A stretch of 15,357 bases of DNA from Promethearchaeota archaeon (GTDB taxonomy: Archaea; Asgardarchaeota; Lokiarchaeia; Sigynarchaeales; SOKP01): NCBI GenBank assembly GCA_019057975.1, contig JAHLWJ010000085.1, positions 1 to 15,357 of the forward strand, given 5' to 3'. The position numbers were made by a program, and so were the translations under genes. Below, piece after piece: positions 13,489 through 15,357 of the stretch. The notes under the pieces are model-generated. The model had not been told where the DNA came from and searched no databases. It saw only the letters and a program-made list of their open reading frames with translations. Numbering within the stretch: the first letter of the stretch is position 1; each line of letters starts with the position of its first letter.

Positions 13489-14409
13489 ATGAAAGTTAAA
13501 AATTGTAGTTTGAGTTATTTATGTATAAATTGTGGATCAGAAGATATCACAGAAACTGAATACGGGTATGTATGCAGAAAATGTGCAACTGACCAAGGTC
13601 GAATAAGATACCAATCCACTAGATCGTACAATAGGATTCAAATTCAAAATGTTGTTGCCCTTAAAACTACGATGGGAAACGAGGGAGAACGAGAACGGTC
13701 TACCAATAGAGGAAAAACAGCGTATTTAAACAAATTAAATTCTATGATCCCTCATCCCGAGAAAACTAAGCAAACTGCGTTTAATCAAATAAAAACCCTC
13801 CTTGAAAAGCTGGGACGCCCAGATAGGGATATACCGAAAATTCTTAAAAAATTTAACGAGATTCACGCTCATATTAAAAAAAGTAGGAAATTTCGGAGTC
13901 CTGAGAAGTTAATCCCTTGCGTTGTCTATTTTTACTACAAAATAAATAATATAGTTATTGATCAAGGAACCCTTCTTGAAAATTCGGACCTATCGACCAC
14001 TGAATTCAACGCTTTTAGAATGGGGATGGAAAATTTTTGGTCAAAATACCAAAACAGGGATCGTAAAAAATTCGTTCTTAATCGAATAGGGGGAGTTATA
14101 ACTGAGAAAAAATTGGGAACGGACCTATATGTTCAATCAGAGAAGATATTGGATAAGTTTTGGGACTTAATAAAAGATTCGAAAGACGACGTTATTGCCG
14201 GTTTAGTTATAGGAATCGCAAAAATTCGCTCTAAACGCGAGGATATTGCCTTGGGATCCATATGTGAGTTCTTAGGTATTAGTCAGGGAACGCTTCAAAA
14301 ATCTGTTCAAAGGCAATTGTTCGACCGACATGGCATTGAAGACAAAAAAAAAGGTTTTAAAAAAAGAGTTGAATTTTTAGACGAAAATGGGCATTTCAAG
14401 GGTTTATGA
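13489..14409 (+). CDS. Divergent TFIIB-type transcription initiation factor (TFB-like)
   Basis: I start this 306-residue protein at the ATG at 13489. A longer frame begins at an alternative codon at 13360 but would add a hydrophobic stretch ahead of the zinc ribbon and cover the TATA box. From this start the zinc ribbon has C12, C15, C29 and C32. A linker at about 57-77 with TTMGNEGERERSTNRGKT stands where TFIIB has its reader/linker that enters the polymerase cleft. Two cyclin-like helical repeats follow at about 91-187 and 193-278, the second with a helix-turn-helix AICE-like segment (SICEFLGISQGTLQKSVQRQ at 257-276) that would contact the BRE. It bridges TBP-bound promoters and RNA polymerase. 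It diverges from standard TFB in the linker and first repeat, so it is likely an alternative paralogue, perhaps for a subset of promoters. Archaea, including Asgards, often carry several. Confidence 0.8.
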   Translation: MKVKNCSLSYLCINCGSEDITETEYGYVCRKCATDQGRIRYQSTRSYNRIQIQNVVALKTTMGNEGERERSTNRGKTAYLNKLNSMIPHPEKTKQTAFNQIKTLLEKLGRPDRDIPKILKKFNEIHAHIKKSRKFRSPEKLIPCVVYFYYKINNIVIDQGTLLENSDLSTTEFNAFRMGMENFWSKYQNRDRKKFVLNRIGGVITEKKLGTDLYVQSEKILDKFWDLIKDSKDDVIAGLVIGIAKIRSKREDIALGSICEFLGISQGTLQKSVQRQLFDRHGIEDKKKGFKKRVEFLDENGHFKGL

Positions 14410-14527
14410 CGAATAAAAAGCGAATACCATCAATTATTGTTCTATAGTTCTAACGATATTTTTCCTTTTAAATAAAACGAAATTATAAAGTTACCAAATA
14501 AATAAAAAATTATAATAATAACGGCTA

Positions 14528-15286
14528 ATGTTCGAAGAAATCATATTTATGGTAAGTTTTGCGGTGTTTTCAGTAGTAATGTCGTATATTCTTTTAGTGG
14601 TAGCACCTCATCCGTTAAACAAATTTTTTCAAGTTTTAGCAGTCTTAGGTATTGTAATACATGAACTTTGCCACGTCTTAATGTGTTTATTGACGGGTAC
14701 TCGAATACGAACCATGAAAATACTAGCACGCTCTGATAACGAGTCAAAGTTTGGTCTGAAGTATGGTGGAAGGATTGAATTAAAAGAGTCTAATAAATTA
14801 ACTTTTTTACAAGCGTTACTAATCGGATTTGCGCCCCTTTATCTTTCGTTCTGGCTCTTTTTCTGTTTATGGGAGCAATTAAAGAATCCAAGCTTGGAAG
14901 TAGTAATTTTCTATCTGTATATTTTTATTATGGTGTCATTGGTGTTAAGTGCGGCGCCTTCATTAGCAGATTTATTTGCAATTATTGGTTCCTTCCAATT
15001 TGACTGGAGATATTCGCTCTATCAGATTTGCTTATTGTTATTATCAATATGGACGGTTTGGTTTAGTGTCATATATTTTCAGTTTGAAGTTTTTCACGAA
15101 ATTCTGATATATTTTTTAATTTTAATAGGATATCACGTATACAAATATGGATTTAAAGGATTAAGGGCATTAATTCAACAATTTTTAGGCAAGAGAAGTT
15201 CAATTGGCTCTGAAAGAGTGAATATCAAAAAGTTAACTCGACGACGTGTTAAACCCGCAAAATCTAGAAGAGAAGCTCAATGGTAA
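14528..15286 (+). CDS. Polytopic membrane zinc-metalloprotease-like protein (HExxH)
   Basis: A 252-residue integral membrane protein with about six hydrophobic segments (near 5-25, 33-53, 95-115, 123-147, 163-180 and 185-205). The second carries VIHELCHVLMCLLTG with the zinc-binding H45-E46-x-x-H49. In a later segment SAAPSLADL offers D148, which could be the third zinc ligand, as Asp does in site-2 (M50) proteases. The intramembrane placement of HExxH points to an M50-like intramembrane protease rather than a soluble one. The C-terminal tail (from about 214) is strongly basic and cytosolic. The usual M50 motif NxxPxxxxDG is not matched exactly, so this may be a related family. TATA-like sequences lie at 14467-14474 and 14480-14490. 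The next gene starts 23 bp after its stop and is probably cotranscribed. Confidence 0.65.
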   Translation: MFEEIIFMVSFAVFSVVMSYILLVVAPHPLNKFFQVLAVLGIVIHELCHVLMCLLTGTRIRTMKILARSDNESKFGLKYGGRIELKESNKLTFLQALLIGFAPLYLSFWLFFCLWEQLKNPSLEVVIFYLYIFIMVSLVLSAAPSLADLFAIIGSFQFDWRYSLYQICLLLLSIWTVWFSVIYFQFEVFHEILIYFLILIGYHVYKYGFKGLRALIQQFLGKRSSIGSERVNIKKLTRRRVKPAKSRREAQW

Positions 15287-15292
15287 AATTAA

Positions 15293-15300
15293 AAGGAGGA
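15293..15300 (+). promoter_or_regulatory. Strong Shine-Dalgarno site
   Basis: AAGGAGGA lies 9 bases before the ATG at 15310 and fixes the start of the gene cut by the window edge. It is the clearest ribosome binding site in the window along with the one before 9613. Confidence 0.7.
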
Positions 15301-15309
15301 AGTTTATAA

Positions 15310-15357
15310 ATGGAAATGGAAATAGTAGGATACAATTCAAGAATTAAAATAACACAA
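15310..15357 (+). CDS. N-terminus of an unknown protein (cut by the window edge)
   Basis: ATG at 15310 opens a frame of 16 codons (MEMEIVGYNSRIKITQ) that continues past the window end. It is 23 bp after the metalloprotease-like gene and has a strong Shine-Dalgarno site, so it is probably in the same operon. Too little is visible to name it. Confidence 0.6.
   Translation, partial: MEMEIVGYNSRIKITQ

Overview
This AT-rich window looks archaeal, most likely an Asgard (Promethearchaeota, Lokiarchaeia-like) chromosome. The evidence is a TFIIB-type transcription factor with an N-terminal zinc ribbon and two cyclin-like repeats, TATA-like boxes about 25 bp ahead of several starts (some apparently leaderless), Shine-Dalgarno sites on other genes, and a beta-helix membrane protein of a style I associate with Asgard genomes. 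The lineage is inferred; the archaeal assignment is firmer.

Left part (1-8720), a defence island. After the tail of an unknown gene and a structured non-coding stretch, a minus-strand operon (3843 down to 451) encodes a small PD-(D/E)XK-type nuclease, a helical TPR-like middle protein and a Rad50/SMC-like ATPase with a coiled coil and a four-cysteine tip. The order nuclease - middle protein - ATPase matches three-component ABC-ATPase conflict systems (ABC-3C, Lamassu-like). Divergently, on the plus strand, come an apparently N-terminally truncated protein resembling the C-terminal part of AlbA_2/Schlafen-like proteins and a large single-chain type IIG (Eco57I-like) restriction-modification enzyme whose nuclease motif is altered (ExE instead of ExK).

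Middle part (8721-10613). A non-coding stretch carries a T-rich terminator and a hairpin. Three membrane-protein genes follow: a 72-aa two-helix protein and, convergent with it, a two-gene operon of a beta-helix protein with two C-terminal membrane helices and a 123-aa protein with three. The 72-aa and 123-aa proteins share a similar transmembrane hairpin and may be paralogous. A 21-codon ORF with a good ribosome binding site and a hairpin plus T-run lie before the next operon.

Right part (10614-13488), a second conflict system. An EACC1-like adaptor gene overlaps by 4 bp (ATGA) a gene for a caspase-fold protease fused to six nearly identical 34-residue TPRs. EACC1-caspase pairs are known from bacterial NTPase-linked immune/cell-death systems; here the module looks like a compact archaeal version without an NTPase. 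Directly upstream on the same strand is a frameshifted cysteine-rich gene remnant that may once have been part of the same operon.

Right end (13489-15357): the leaderless TFIIB-like gene, then a polytopic membrane protein with an HExxH zinc-protease motif, then the start of a further gene with a strong ribosome binding site. Together, two different three-part or two-part conflict systems plus a restriction-modification enzyme and decayed gene fragments make this an accessory island beside apparently host-type genes.
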